Positions 9,262-18,423 are shown, numbered from the stretch's first letter. The stretch: DNA of 64,000 nucleotides from Thalassotalea euphylliae (GCF_003390375.1 NZ_QUOT01000001.1:2480001-2544000); one strand, 5' to 3'. Made by a program: numbers and translations. The notes: generated by a model not told the origin, from the sequence alone.

Positions 9262-9975
9262 TTATCTCAACAGTTTGCGTTCAATTACAAACCCCATCAC
9301 CCCAGCAGCAAATAAGAACACACCGCACACTTGTAGCCATGCATTGATCGGCTGTGCCTGATCAACCATTTGTGAATGCCAATAATACCGAGTGCCACCA
9401 TCAACTGGTTTTTCAATGGGGTCGCCTAGCCAACTATCAACGCGAAGATATTCAACACTCTTACGGCTGGCCATCTCAATTGCTTTTTTTTCGTGAAGTT
9501 CACGACTTTCTTTTTGTCCACGCTGTATTAATTTAGGCCAGTCGTCAAAGATAGTTTTGATCTCACCATCTCGTACTACCCCATCCGAGACATATTCATA
9601 ATGCTGTTCAGAGAAAATCAACTTGCTATAGCCAGTAAAAAACAGTGTGATAGCAAATACGATTAACGCGCTAGACACTAACAGGTAATTTCTTCGTTGG
9701 CTAAATTGTTGTTGGTTTTGTTTATTTAGCCACTGCTCAACATCCGGTAATGACGCCAACTTTTGTACGCTTGTGGTTGGCAGCTTTCGCAATAACTCTT
9801 CCAGCCCAATTTCCAATGCTGCGATCAGTTTGCGTAACATATCATTCGATGGCTGCGCTTTATCGTTTTCTAGTTTCGATAAATACGACTGCTCGATACC
9901 AGCTAACTCTGCTAGCTCCGGCTGGCTAAATTGTTTCGCTTGTCGAAGCGATTTTAACTGTTCACCTAAACTCAT
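9262..9975 (-). CDS. XRE-family HTH protein with two transmembrane helices
   Basis: A 237-residue protein. The first about 60 residues form a classic Cro/CI-type helix-turn-helix (SQPELAELAGIEQSYLSKLEND). A linker leads to one transmembrane helix at about 96-117 (LLVSSALIVFAITLFFTGY), then a polar region of about 85 residues that would lie in the periplasm, and a second helix at the C-terminus (LQVCGVFLFAAGVMGFVIE) before a short basic tail. This suggests a membrane-anchored DNA-binding regulator whose outer loop could sense a signal; that role is inference. The loop contains no cysteine or domain I recognise. A GGGAAAAG ribosome-binding site precedes the ATG. It lies close to the SPFH gene on the same strand but is separated from it by a terminator. 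Confidence 0.82.
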   Translation of the reverse strand: MSLGEQLKSLRQAKQFSQPELAELAGIEQSYLSKLENDKAQPSNDMLRKLIAALEIGLEELLRKLPTTSVQKLASLPDVEQWLNKQNQQQFSQRRNYLLVSSALIVFAITLFFTGYSKLIFSEQHYEYVSDGVVRDGEIKTIFDDWPKLIQRGQKESRELHEKKAIEMASRKSVEYLRVDSWLGDPIEKPVDGGTRYYWHSQMVDQAQPINAWLQVCGVFLFAAGVMGFVIERKLLR

Positions 9976-10193
9976 TATCTTTTCCCTATGTTTACTTGTG
10001 CCAAAGTTAATTACCTAAAGTTAAAACCTGAAGAAACCCAACAAAGATAAGGCTGCCGGCCGCCCTATTTCGATTGGATTGGCTATTATTCTTGGCTATT
10101 CCTCGGTTAATAGAAAGCAGAATATCAGGGAATTTCCTTGAATAAACAGGAAACTTAGTATTTTTTATGAGTCGCAATGACCAAATACGGCGC

Positions 10194-10224
10194 AATAAAA
10201 AAGCCAGACGTTTAGTCTGGCTTT
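10194..10224 (-). terminator. Rho-independent terminator after the SPFH gene
   Basis: On the - strand a 10-bp stem (AAAGCCAGAC / GTCTGGCTTT, 10200-10224) with a 5-base loop is followed by a T tract. It lies 17 bp after the stop of the SPFH-domain gene. Confidence 0.85.
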
Positions 10225-10241
10225 CCGTTAGTTCTTCGAGC

Positions 10242-11171
10242 TTATTGCTCTTTCATATTCCACAAAATACCCTGGCCGTCACCCATTACCGTTGTTGGCA
10301 TTTGACCGTTCCATTGCTGCGCTTTTACGTATTCAACCAACACTTTACTGGTTTTAATTGCCTCGGCCTTTTTCTTGATCGCTTCAGCCTCAGCTAAACC
10401 TTTCAATCGAATAGCCTCAGCTTCGGCTTTAGCTTCCGTCATAATCGCATAAGCGGAACCGTCAGCACGGGCTTTTTCGGCGTCACGCTTGGCTTCTGCT
10501 GTATTTACTTCACGTTGTGCTTCTAGTTTTTGACGCTCTAAGCGATGTTTTTCAGCCGCTGCTAAGTTCTTCTCGGTCTGCTTAGTTTCAATACTTTGCA
10601 GATATTTTGCTGGAAGTACTAAGTTTTCGATTTGGGCACTGTCTAACTTGACTGGAAACTCTGACATAGTCGCCAATAGTGTTTCTTCTATTTTTTGAAT
10701 CACTTTACCGCGATTTTGCACTATTTCCTCAGCTTTGAAGCGTGCTAACGCATCCTTTGCTGCAGAGCGTAAACGCGGGTCAAGAATACGGTTTTCGAAT
10801 TGATCTAAACCACCGTAATTCTTATACAATTCAAAAGCTTCAGAGCGAATTACCGTCCAGTTAACCGACACTTCCGCTTGCACGGGCATCTGCTCATAAG
10901 TTGACGCCTTTAACGCCTCGGTATTTTTACGGGTACGAATTTCAAGCTCTTCAACGGAGTCGGCAAAAGGAACTTTTAAATGTAAGCCTGGGTTTACTTG
11001 GGTAGTTGCTTCGCCAAAGCGTTTAACAATACCAACGTGACCTTCATCGATAGTAAAAAACACCATCCATACTAGGATAAAAGCGATGATGGCCACGCCG
11101 CCGAGCTTGGCATGACGAAAAATTGGAGGATTTTCAGTGTTGCTTGATTGAGTTAATCCTTTACTAAACAT
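10242..11171 (-). CDS. SPFH/prohibitin (band 7) domain membrane protein
   Basis: A protein of about 309 residues. An N-terminal cytosolic stub is followed by one membrane helix (LGGVAIIAFILVWMVFFTI, about 23-41) and a band-7/PHB domain starting DEGHVGIVKRFGEATTQVNPGLHLKVPF. Then comes a long charged coiled coil rich in Ala, Glu and Lys (about 190-275) and a short conserved tail. SPFH proteins form large rings in membrane microdomains and often partner with proteases (HflK/C-FtsH) or NfeD proteins; none is encoded next to it here. I place the start at the second ATG (11171) because the AGGAG site lies 7 bases before it, whereas the first ATG at 11177 directly abuts that site. It is monocistronic, with a terminator behind it. 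Confidence 0.88.
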   Translation of the reverse strand: MFSKGLTQSSNTENPPIFRHAKLGGVAIIAFILVWMVFFTIDEGHVGIVKRFGEATTQVNPGLHLKVPFADSVEELEIRTRKNTEALKASTYEQMPVQAEVSVNWTVIRSEAFELYKNYGGLDQFENRILDPRLRSAAKDALARFKAEEIVQNRGKVIQKIEETLLATMSEFPVKLDSAQIENLVLPAKYLQSIETKQTEKNLAAAEKHRLERQKLEAQREVNTAEAKRDAEKARADGSAYAIMTEAKAEAEAIRLKGLAEAEAIKKKAEAIKTSKVLVEYVKAQQWNGQMPTTVMGDGQGILWNMKEQ

Positions 11172-11507
11172 AAACATTCTCCTCTATGTTGTTTGCACGT
11201 TGCCAGATAAATTGACAACAAGGGCTTTTAAACTGAGCCCAGAAAGCTCTGTAATATCGGCACATACTATTGGCCAAGTTTGCAATTACAGAGTGAAACG
11301 TATTGGTAATATCAATTCTCAATACGGATTGACATAATATGTCATGCTTTTTAGTTTTTTGCAAAAATTTATCAGAACGATTGATTATAAAAAGGTAAAT
11401 AAGCGTGAAAACAAACTAGGCGAGAATTAAAGCTGGGTAGCTGTGAAAATAGCCGTTAGAAGCCTAATGGCTATTTAACGCAAAGCTGAAATTAGTAGTG
11501 TTCGCCG
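11172..11507. other. Intergenic region upstream of the SPFH gene
   Basis: About 335 bp between the SPFH start and the terminator of the ilv operon. It is AT-rich and must hold the SPFH promoter. I see no convincing gene, RNA or repeat in it. Confidence 0.5.
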
Positions 11508-11536
11508 AATGAAAAAGCCCTCAAAATGAGGGCTTT
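11508..11536 (-). terminator. Terminator of the ilvGMEDA operon
   Basis: On the - strand a perfect 10-bp stem (AAAGCCCTCA / TGAGGGCTTT) with a 3-base loop is followed by a short T tract. It lies 31 bp after the ilvA stop. Confidence 0.85.
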
Positions 11537-11566
11537 AATCAAAGAAGTTAGTAAATAGCTAGGCTG

Positions 11567-13126
11567 CTAGCCCTGCTTTAGAAATGCATGATAAGCAAGG
11601 TTTTGTGTTTCTTCCTGCCATTCATAACCTAGGTCTTTAAGATGGCGGAAAAAGTCTAATTGGTCTTTTTCATTAACATCGAAGCCCGCCAGCACTTGAC
11701 CAAACGCCGCGCCGTGGTTGCGATAGTGGAACAGGGTAATGTTCCAATACTCGCCGAGTGTATCTAAAAACTTTTCCAATGCCCCTGGATACTCAGGAAA
11801 CTGGAAGCGGAAAATACGTTCATCAACCGCTACCGAGCTTTGTCCACCGACCATATAACGAACATGTAATTTCGCCAGTTCGTTGTCAGTAAAGTCTTTC
11901 ACCTGATAACCAGCTTTAGTGAGCTCTTGTTGTAGTTGCAAGCGCTCTTCGACACCGCCAGCAATACGGATACCGACAAAGATATTGGCACTGCTCTCAT
12001 CAGCAAAGCGATAGTTAAATTCAGTAATGCCACGGCCTGATAAGGTTTGGCAGAAGCGTCTAAAACTGCCCTTTTGCTCAGGAATGGTGACCGCAAACAC
12101 CGCTTCTTTTTGCTCGCCTAGCTCGCAGCGCTCCGAAATATAGCGCAAGCTATGAAAATTCATATTAGCACCAGAAAGCACGGCCGCTAAGTTCTCACCA
12201 CCTTTGCTGGTTTGACAATACTTACTGATCGCAGCCAATGACAGCGCACCTGCAGGTTCAGCAATGACTCTTGTTTGCTCGAAAACATCTTTAATTGCCG
12301 CGCAAATTTCATCGCTATTAACCGTGATCACATCATCACAATAATGTTTGATAACGTCGAAAGTATGTTGGCCAATTCGCTTAACCGCAACACCATCGGC
12401 GAATAAGCCTACTTGGCTTAAATCAGTTGGCTGACCTTTGTCCATCGCGGCTTTTAAGCAAGCGGAGTCTTCTGCTTCAACACCAATCACTTTAATATCA
12501 GGTCGTAGCTGCTTTAAATACACCGCCATACCCGCCAACAAGCCACCGCCACCAACAGGCACAAACACCGCATCAAGCTTGGTATGTTGCTGTAGTAACT
12601 CCTTCGCTACAGTACCTTGTCCAGCAATGACATCAACATCATCAAACGGGTGGATCAGCGTTTTTTGCTCTTGCTCAGCACACTCAATCGAGGCTTGTTG
12701 CGCATCGTTATAGCTTTTACCCACTAAGCGTACTTCCGCGCCTAAGCGACGGACATTGTCCACTTTAATATCGGGCGTAGTGATCGGCATAAAGATGGTG
12801 GCATTAATACCTAACTTACTTGCCGCAAGCGCCAACCCTTGTGCGTGATTACCGGCAGAGGCGGCAACTACCCCATGAATACATTGCGCTTCAGGTAGGT
12901 TGGCTAACTTGTTATAGGCACCACGTAACTTGAACGAATGTACTGGCTGTTGATCTTCACGTTTCAAGAAAATCTGATTGCCCAAACGCGCAGAGAGTTT
13001 CGTTAGCGGCGTTAAATCGGTTTCTTTGGCGACATCATATACTGGCGCCAGCAAAATTCGGCGTAAGTAATCAACACCGAGTTCTTGTGCGCTTTGTGCT
13101 TGATGTTCACCCGCATGATTTGCCAT
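11567..13126 (-). CDS. ilvA: Threonine dehydratase, biosynthetic, IlvA
   Basis: A PLP enzyme that converts threonine to 2-oxobutanoate, the first step to isoleucine. The PLP lysine lies in HSFKLRGAYN (Lys67), with the glycine-rich phosphate cradle VGGGGLLAG and the SAGNHAQG motif. The C-terminal third holds two ACT-like regulatory domains (AVTIPEQKGSFRRFC and FQFPEYPGALEKFL), so this is the isoleucine-inhibited long form. I start at the ATG at 13126 (MANHAGEHQ), giving 519 residues. An AAGAGG site lies 7 bases upstream, and the upstream in-frame extension would overlap ilvD. It is the last gene of the ilv operon, 19 bp after ilvD. Confidence 0.95.
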   Translation of the reverse strand: MANHAGEHQAQSAQELGVDYLRRILLAPVYDVAKETDLTPLTKLSARLGNQIFLKREDQQPVHSFKLRGAYNKLANLPEAQCIHGVVAASAGNHAQGLALAASKLGINATIFMPITTPDIKVDNVRRLGAEVRLVGKSYNDAQQASIECAEQEQKTLIHPFDDVDVIAGQGTVAKELLQQHTKLDAVFVPVGGGGLLAGMAVYLKQLRPDIKVIGVEAEDSACLKAAMDKGQPTDLSQVGLFADGVAVKRIGQHTFDVIKHYCDDVITVNSDEICAAIKDVFEQTRVIAEPAGALSLAAISKYCQTSKGGENLAAVLSGANMNFHSLRYISERCELGEQKEAVFAVTIPEQKGSFRRFCQTLSGRGITEFNYRFADESSANIFVGIRIAGGVEERLQLQQELTKAGYQVKDFTDNELAKLHVRYMVGGQSSVAVDERIFRFQFPEYPGALEKFLDTLGEYWNITLFHYRNHGAAFGQVLAGFDVNEKDQLDFFRHLKDLGYEWQEETQNLAYHAFLKQG

Positions 13127-13145
13127 TGGTTGCCTCTTACTTGCT

Positions 13146-15020
13146 CTAGGTTTTATCTGAGCCGTCTGATACGGCACTATCAAGTAACTCGCGATTACGT
13201 ACCGCGCCTTTATCAGCACTTGTGGCTAACATCGCATAGTTTTTCAAGGCGTAACTAATTGGGCGAACGCGGCTTGCTGGGTGCCAACTGTTAGGCTTAG
13301 CATCCATCGCAGCACGGCGTTTCGCTAGTTCGTCATCGCTAATATTCAACTTGATTGAACGACTTGGAATGTCGATAACAATTTCATCGCCATTTTCAAC
13401 GAGCGCAATTGCACCGCCACTGGCAGCTTCTGGCGACACATGGCCAATTGATAAACCAGAAGTACCGCCCGAGAAGCGACCATCGGTGATCAAGGCACAA
13501 GCTTTACCTAAGCCCATAGATTTAAGGTACGTGGTTGGGTACAACATTTCTTGCATACCAGGGCCACCTTTAGGGCCTTCGTAGCGAATAACCACCACTT
13601 CGCCAGCGACAACGCTGCCATTTAAAATGCCTTCAACGGCATCGTCTTGGCTTTCAAAAACGTGAGCAGGTCCGGTAAACGTCAAGTTGTCTTCACTGAC
13701 GCCAGCGGTTTTTACGACACAGCCATCAATAGCAAGATTACCAGATAATACCGCTAGACCACCTTCGGTTGAAAAGGCGTTATCGAGCGAGCGAATACAG
13801 CCATTTTCACGATCATCGTCTAAGGTATCCCAGCGGCAATCTTGGCTAAACGCTTTGGTCGTGCGAATGCCGGCAGGACCTGCGCGATAGAATTTCTTAA
13901 CGTCTTCGTCGTCAGTCACTTTAATATCGTACTGGGCCAAATGCTCAGTTAACGAAGTGCCCAATACGTTGGTCACGTTAGGCTTTAATAGTTTGGCACG
14001 AGCTAATTCACCTAAAATGCCAATAACACCGCCAGCACGGTGAACATCTTCCATATGGTATTTTTGCGTCGACGGCGCCACTTTACAAAGCTGTGGTACT
14101 TCACGAGATAACTTATCCATGTCAGCCATGGTGTAATCGATACCCGCTTCTTGCGCTACTGCTAATAAATGCAAAATCGTATTGGTTGAGCCGCCCATGG
14201 CTATGTCTAAACACATGGCATTGTGCATCGCATCACGGTTAGCGATGTTGCGCGGCAGTGCTGATTCGTCTTCGTCGAAGTAGTAACGCTTAGTTAGCTC
14301 AACAATTTGCTTGCCGGCTTTTTTGAATAGCTGCTCGCGATCAGCGTGTGTCGCTAACATTGAGCCGTTACCCGGTAAGGCTAAACCTAATGCTTCGGCT
14401 AAACAGTTCATTGAGTTGGCGGTAAACATACCAGAGCAAGAACCACAAGTTGGACACGCCGAACGTTCGATTTGATCACTTTGCTCATCACTGACCGTAG
14501 GGTCAGCCCCTTGGATCATGGCATCAACTAAATCAAGTTTGATGATTTGATCGGAAAGTTTGGTTTTACCCGCTTCCATTGGGCCACCTGAAACAAAAAT
14601 AACTGGGATATTCAGGCGCATAGCTGCCATCAACATGCCCGGCGTGATCTTGTCACAGTTAGAAATACACACCATAGCATCAACACAGTGGGCATTGACC
14701 ATGTACTCCACTGAATCAGCGATCAGATCGCGCGATGGTAAGCTGTACAGCATGCCGCTGTGCCCCATGGCAATACCGTCATCAACGGCAATGGTGTTAA
14801 ATTCTTTGGCGTTTGCACCAGCCTCTTCAATGGCACGAGCGACAAGCTGACCCATATCTTTTAAATGAACATGGCCCGGCACAAACTGAGTAAATGAGTT
14901 AACTACGGCAATAATAGGCTTGCCAAAGTCTCCATCCGTCATCCCTGTTGCTCGCCACAATGCGCGAGCGCCTGCCATATTTCGGCCTTGTGTTGACGTT
15001 GCTGATCGTAATTTTGGCAT
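13146..15020 (-). CDS. ilvD: Dihydroxy-acid dehydratase IlvD
   Basis: An iron-sulfur enzyme of 624 residues that dehydrates the dihydroxy acids of the Ile and Val pathways to 2-keto acids. The cluster-binding cysteines are present in ISNCDKITPGM (Cys122) and in the CPTCGSCSGM segment (Cys195). The second family signature is seen near the C-terminus (LITDGRFSGGTSGLSIGHVSPEA). Length and residue numbering agree with the E. coli type. It lies between ilvE (154 bp gap) and ilvA (19 bp gap) in the ilvGMEDA operon. Confidence 0.97.
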   Translation of the reverse strand: MPKLRSATSTQGRNMAGARALWRATGMTDGDFGKPIIAVVNSFTQFVPGHVHLKDMGQLVARAIEEAGANAKEFNTIAVDDGIAMGHSGMLYSLPSRDLIADSVEYMVNAHCVDAMVCISNCDKITPGMLMAAMRLNIPVIFVSGGPMEAGKTKLSDQIIKLDLVDAMIQGADPTVSDEQSDQIERSACPTCGSCSGMFTANSMNCLAEALGLALPGNGSMLATHADREQLFKKAGKQIVELTKRYYFDEDESALPRNIANRDAMHNAMCLDIAMGGSTNTILHLLAVAQEAGIDYTMADMDKLSREVPQLCKVAPSTQKYHMEDVHRAGGVIGILGELARAKLLKPNVTNVLGTSLTEHLAQYDIKVTDDEDVKKFYRAGPAGIRTTKAFSQDCRWDTLDDDRENGCIRSLDNAFSTEGGLAVLSGNLAIDGCVVKTAGVSEDNLTFTGPAHVFESQDDAVEGILNGSVVAGEVVVIRYEGPKGGPGMQEMLYPTTYLKSMGLGKACALITDGRFSGGTSGLSIGHVSPEAASGGAIALVENGDEIVIDIPSRSIKLNISDDELAKRRAAMDAKPNSWHPASRVRPISYALKNYAMLATSADKGAVRNRELLDSAVSDGSDKT

Positions 15021-15174
15021 TTTCTTGTCCTACTATTGCTGTATTCGTTAACTGCTTTAATTTTATAAGGGTGGTTTAATCGCACTAGAGCAAGGCGGGA
15101 ACGCACAGCTTATTACCATAAGTGAGCATTCCCAACCATCAACTAGGTAACGGTCATAGTGCGATTAAGTTTCC

Positions 15175-16101
15175 TTATTCGACTGGCTCTAACCAGTTCC
15201 ACTTATCTTCGGTAGTACCATCAAAGATACCAAAGAAGGCATCTTGCAAGGCTTTAGTTACTGGGCCGCGAGAGCCTTTGCCTACAGGTAAACCATCAAC
15301 TGATTTCACCGGCACAATTTCAGTTGCGGTCCCTGTCATAAAGAATTCATCCGCTAAGTAAAGTGACTCACGAGAAATTGGCTCTTCACGCACTTCATAG
15401 CCTAGATCACGTGCTAGGGTGATCACCGCATCACGCGTTAAGCCCGGTAAAATAGAAGCTGTACTAAATGGCGTGTAAATCACACCATTGCGCACTAGGA
15501 ATAAATTCTGGCCAGCGCCCTCGCTGACCATATTATTTACGTCTAATGCGATACCTTCGGTGTAGCCGTGACGACCCGCTTCCATCGAGATCAGCTGCGA
15601 CGATAAGTAGTTACCACCAGCTTTTGCCGCTGTTGGCATAGTGTTCGGTGCTAAGCGGTTCCAGCTTGAAACGCCCACTTCTACACCGCCTTCAATGGCA
15701 TCGGCACCCAAATAAGCTTCCCAGCTAAATGCAGCAACCATTAAGTCCGCTTGCGCATCTAGTGGTGGACGAAGACCCATACCAATATCACCCAAAAACG
15801 CTAATGGGCGTAAGTAAGCGGCTTTTAAGCCATTTTTAACCACGGCGTCTTTACACGCTTGTACTACTTCTTCATTGGTGTATGGAATATCCATACGGTA
15901 AACTTTTGCTGAATCGAATAGACGATCAACGTGTTCTTGCAACCTGAAAATACAGGTGCCTTTGTGCGTGTTGTAGGCGCGAATACCTTCAAACACTGAT
16001 GAACCATAGTGCAGAGCATGACTCATGACATGCACGGTCGCATCCGCCCAAGGGATGAGTTTACCGTTAAACCAAATGAGTTCTGCGCTTACTTTAGCCA
16101 T
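15175..16101 (-). CDS. ilvE: Branched-chain amino-acid aminotransferase IlvE
   Basis: A fold-type IV PLP aminotransferase of 308 residues that catalyses the last step of Ile, Val and Leu synthesis. The PLP lysine is Lys160 in TAAKAGGNYLSS. The class IV signature (EGAGQNLFLVRNG) and the substrate-site Tyr/Arg region (FEGIRAYNT) are present. It lies 52 bp after ilvM and 154 bp before ilvD on the same strand. The start ATG (MAKVSAELIWFNGK) matches the usual family start, with an AGGAAT site upstream. Confidence 0.96.
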   Translation of the reverse strand: MAKVSAELIWFNGKLIPWADATVHVMSHALHYGSSVFEGIRAYNTHKGTCIFRLQEHVDRLFDSAKVYRMDIPYTNEEVVQACKDAVVKNGLKAAYLRPLAFLGDIGMGLRPPLDAQADLMVAAFSWEAYLGADAIEGGVEVGVSSWNRLAPNTMPTAAKAGGNYLSSQLISMEAGRHGYTEGIALDVNNMVSEGAGQNLFLVRNGVIYTPFSTASILPGLTRDAVITLARDLGYEVREEPISRESLYLADEFFMTGTATEIVPVKSVDGLPVGKGSRGPVTKALQDAFFGIFDGTTEDKWNWLEPVE

Positions 16102-16153
16102 AATAATTCCTATCTATTGGGTCTTGCTGACCTTATCTGTTATTCCGCCTACA

Positions 16154-16423
16154 TTATGCGCGACATTGCGCGCTAGCGGTATCTTGAATTTCAATTGTTT
16201 TAATATCGAACAATTTACTTAATTGTAACTGCAACTGGCTAACTGGGTGCTCTGATGAGACTGTCATTTCAATATCAAGCGCATCACTGCTTTGCTCAGA
16301 AAACATATTAATGCCATTGACCTGAAAACCACGGTAACGGGTCACTTGTAAAATACGCTCTAGTACCGTGGCTTGCTGGGCGGCAGAGATTCTTAACGTA
16401 TGTTCTGGTGTAGCAGTGTTCAT
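16154..16423 (-). CDS. ilvM: Acetolactate synthase II small (regulatory) subunit IlvM
   Basis: A short ACT-domain protein of 89 residues that partners with the IlvG catalytic subunit. The ACT fold is seen from ILRISAAQ-like strand 1 (TLRISAAQQATVLERILQV) through YRGFQVNGINMF to a second strand IEMTVSS. I chose the ATG at 16423 because an AGGA site lies 6 bases before it; a TTG 15 bases upstream lacks this. It follows ilvG by 77 bp and precedes ilvE by 52 bp. IlvM subunits have a single ACT domain and are shorter than IlvH/IlvN, which fits. Confidence 0.92.
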   Translation of the reverse strand: MNTATPEHTLRISAAQQATVLERILQVTRYRGFQVNGINMFSEQSSDALDIEMTVSSEHPVSQLQLQLSKLFDIKTIEIQDTASAQCRA

Positions 16424-16500
16424 GGCGATTCCTATCAATAGTCTCGTTATGGTTTAGCCTACTGGCATTGTGTTAATGACATTGCATTAGCGGCGTTGCG

Positions 16501-18177
16501 TTAGTTCACTTTATCTTGGGTTTCTATCATTTTGTCGTTCGCAGTTTCCGGCGGCACCAGTGGCCACACGTTATCTGCTTCATCAATTTTGACCTGCAAT
16601 AAGTACGGGCCGTTATGCGCGAGCATTTCATCGATAGCCGAAGACACCTCAGCTTTAGTGGTAATTTGTTTCGCTTTGATATCAAAAGCGTTGGCCAACA
16701 TGACGAAATCAGGATTGTCTGACAGGTCTGTTTCACTTAATCGACCATTAAAGAACAAGTCTTGCCATTGGCGCACCATGCCTAATTTGCTGTTGTCGAT
16801 TAACACGATTTTGATCGGTAGTTGAAATCGTTTGATGGTTGCTAGTTCTTGGACATTCATCATAAATGAACCATCGCCAGTCACTGCGATGATGGTATCG
16901 GTTGGACGGCTAACTTGCGCGCCGATGGCAGCAGGTAAGCCAAAGCCCATGGTGCCTAAGCCACCACTGGTTAAGAAATTTTCTGGACCATTAATCGCCA
17001 TATGTTGCGCCGCCCACATTTGGTGCTGACCAACATCTGTCGTAACCACTGAATTAGCTGGCATTTTTAGCGAAATTTCGTTCAATACTTTCGGGGCATA
17101 AATGCCCTCGCCCGGGTGGTTATAATCCCAAGCAAAGCTGTCTTTTAAGTGCTGGCATTTTTGCTGCCATGGTTCAATTGATAGCGGCATGGCAAGCGCT
17201 GGCAAGTTCACTTTAAGTTCGCCTAATACCGCCGCGTTGGCAGTTCTGCGTTTGCCCACTTCCGCTTGGTCAATATCAAAATGAACCACTTTGGCATGTG
17301 GTGCGAACTCAGCTAATTTACCTGTCACTCTGTCATCAAAGCGAGCACCGACAGCCACTAATAAATCACACTCTTGCACCGCCAAGTTAGCCGCTTTGGT
17401 ACCGTGCATACCTAACATACCTAAGTAGTATTCATCGTCCACTGGTACTGTGCCTAAACCCTTTAAGGTAGAAACAGTCGGCATCTTGGTTTGTGCTAAG
17501 AATTCACGAAGCTCAGGTACAGCATTGGCCATTCCAACGCCACCACCAACATATAAAATTGGCTTTTGTGCTTGGCTAAGCAAGGCCAGGGCGGTGCCCA
17601 TATTGGCTGGTTCATTTGATGCAGGCATTACACTAGTCGGTACCGCTTCTAGCGTTTTTGTTACCGCAGCTAGTTGGATATCTTTTGGAATATCAACCAG
17701 TACCGGCCCTTGTCGGCCAGATAGTGCAATATCAAACGCTTGGTGAAGCGTAGAGGCAAGTTCATTGACATCACGTACTTGAAAACAGTGTTTAGTGCAC
17801 GCCAGCGACAAACCAATAATATCGACTTCTTGAAACGCATCTGAGCCCATCGCACCCGTCGCCACTTGGCCAGTAATGGCGACTACTGGGATAGAGTCGG
17901 CATAAGCGTCAGCCAAACCTGTGATCAAATTCGTTGCACCGGGGCCTGAAGTTGCAAAGCAGACACCCACTTGTTTAGCCGCACGTGCATAACCGACCGC
18001 AGAAAACGCTGCACCTTGCTCATGGCGACACAAGAAGTGCTGAACCTCACTGTCATACAAGGCATCATAGATCGGCATAATCGCGCCGCCAGGATAGCCA
18101 AAAACATGCTTTACACCATGCTGCTGTAAAACATTTAAAAGCATGGTTGCGCCTGTATGTGAGTGTTCAGTTGTCAT
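16501..18177 (-). CDS. ilvG: Acetolactate synthase II large (catalytic) subunit IlvG
   Basis: A ThDP-dependent enzyme of 558 residues that condenses two pyruvates, or pyruvate with 2-oxobutanoate. The catalytic Glu lies in CRHEQGAAFSAVGYARA (about Glu53). The FAD-region motif VGARFDDRVTG and the ThDP/Mg motif GDGSFMMNVQELATI are intact. Unlike the E. coli K-12 copy, the frame is not interrupted, so the protein should be active. It is the first structural gene of the ilv operon, behind ilvL and the attenuator. Confidence 0.96.
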   Translation of the reverse strand: MTTEHSHTGATMLLNVLQQHGVKHVFGYPGGAIMPIYDALYDSEVQHFLCRHEQGAAFSAVGYARAAKQVGVCFATSGPGATNLITGLADAYADSIPVVAITGQVATGAMGSDAFQEVDIIGLSLACTKHCFQVRDVNELASTLHQAFDIALSGRQGPVLVDIPKDIQLAAVTKTLEAVPTSVMPASNEPANMGTALALLSQAQKPILYVGGGVGMANAVPELREFLAQTKMPTVSTLKGLGTVPVDDEYYLGMLGMHGTKAANLAVQECDLLVAVGARFDDRVTGKLAEFAPHAKVVHFDIDQAEVGKRRTANAAVLGELKVNLPALAMPLSIEPWQQKCQHLKDSFAWDYNHPGEGIYAPKVLNEISLKMPANSVVTTDVGQHQMWAAQHMAINGPENFLTSGGLGTMGFGLPAAIGAQVSRPTDTIIAVTGDGSFMMNVQELATIKRFQLPIKIVLIDNSKLGMVRQWQDLFFNGRLSETDLSDNPDFVMLANAFDIKAKQITTKAEVSSAIDEMLAHNGPYLLQVKIDEADNVWPLVPPETANDKMIETQDKVN

Positions 18178-18278
18178 TGCGGTTTTCGCTATAATATTTG
18201 GTTAATCAATGTGTTAATTAAATTTCAATTTAGCTACTTAAGAGCAAACTCTGGTTTACGACAAAAAGTTCAAGCCTT

Positions 18279-18317
18279 AAGTAAAACAAAACCCCCGGTC
18301 CTTTCGGAGCGGGGGTT
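18279..18317 (-). terminator. Attenuator terminator between ilvL and ilvG
   Basis: Read on the - strand, a GC-rich 12-bp stem with one mismatch (AACCCCCGCTCC / GGACCGGGGGTT, 18290-18317) and a GAAA loop is followed by a T-rich run. It lies 25 bp after the leader peptide stop and about 100 bp before ilvG, the position expected for transcription attenuation of an ilv operon. Confidence 0.88.
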
Positions 18318-18342
18318 GGTGTTTTGATTTCAGAAATTTTTC

Positions 18343-18423
18343 TTAGCGCAACCAACTTCCCCGCGATGATTTAATAATCACCACGACGAGAATGTTAATA
18401 ATCACTGCGCTTACGTTATTCAT
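18343..18423 (-). CDS. ilvL: ilv operon leader peptide IlvL
   Basis: A 26-residue open frame starting at ATG 18423 and ending at TAA just before the attenuator hairpin. Its middle is almost entirely Val, Ile and Leu: residues 7-9 are V-I-I and residues 11-17 are I-L-V-V-V-I-I. In all there are five Val, five Ile and two Leu. This is the hallmark of a leader peptide whose translation senses charged Val, Ile and Leu tRNAs: stalling would favour an antiterminator and allow transcription of ilvGMEDA. The sequence differs from the E. coli leader but has the same composition and place. The ribosome-binding site is weak. Attenuation is inferred from layout, not tested. Confidence 0.88.
   Translation of the reverse strand: MNNVSAVIINILVVVIIKSSRGSWLR

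Noticed and set aside
10167..10397. 76-codon frame on the + strand opposite the SPFH gene
   Set aside because: It overlaps the terminator and the 3' end of a clear gene, with no protein similarity.
11164..11364. 66-codon frame upstream of the SPFH gene on the same strand
   Set aside because: It overlaps the SPFH start in another frame and lacks a ribosome-binding site; it probably covers the promoter.
16501..18177. Frameshift in ilvG, as in E. coli K-12
   Set aside because: The frame is open throughout with all motifs, so the gene is intact.
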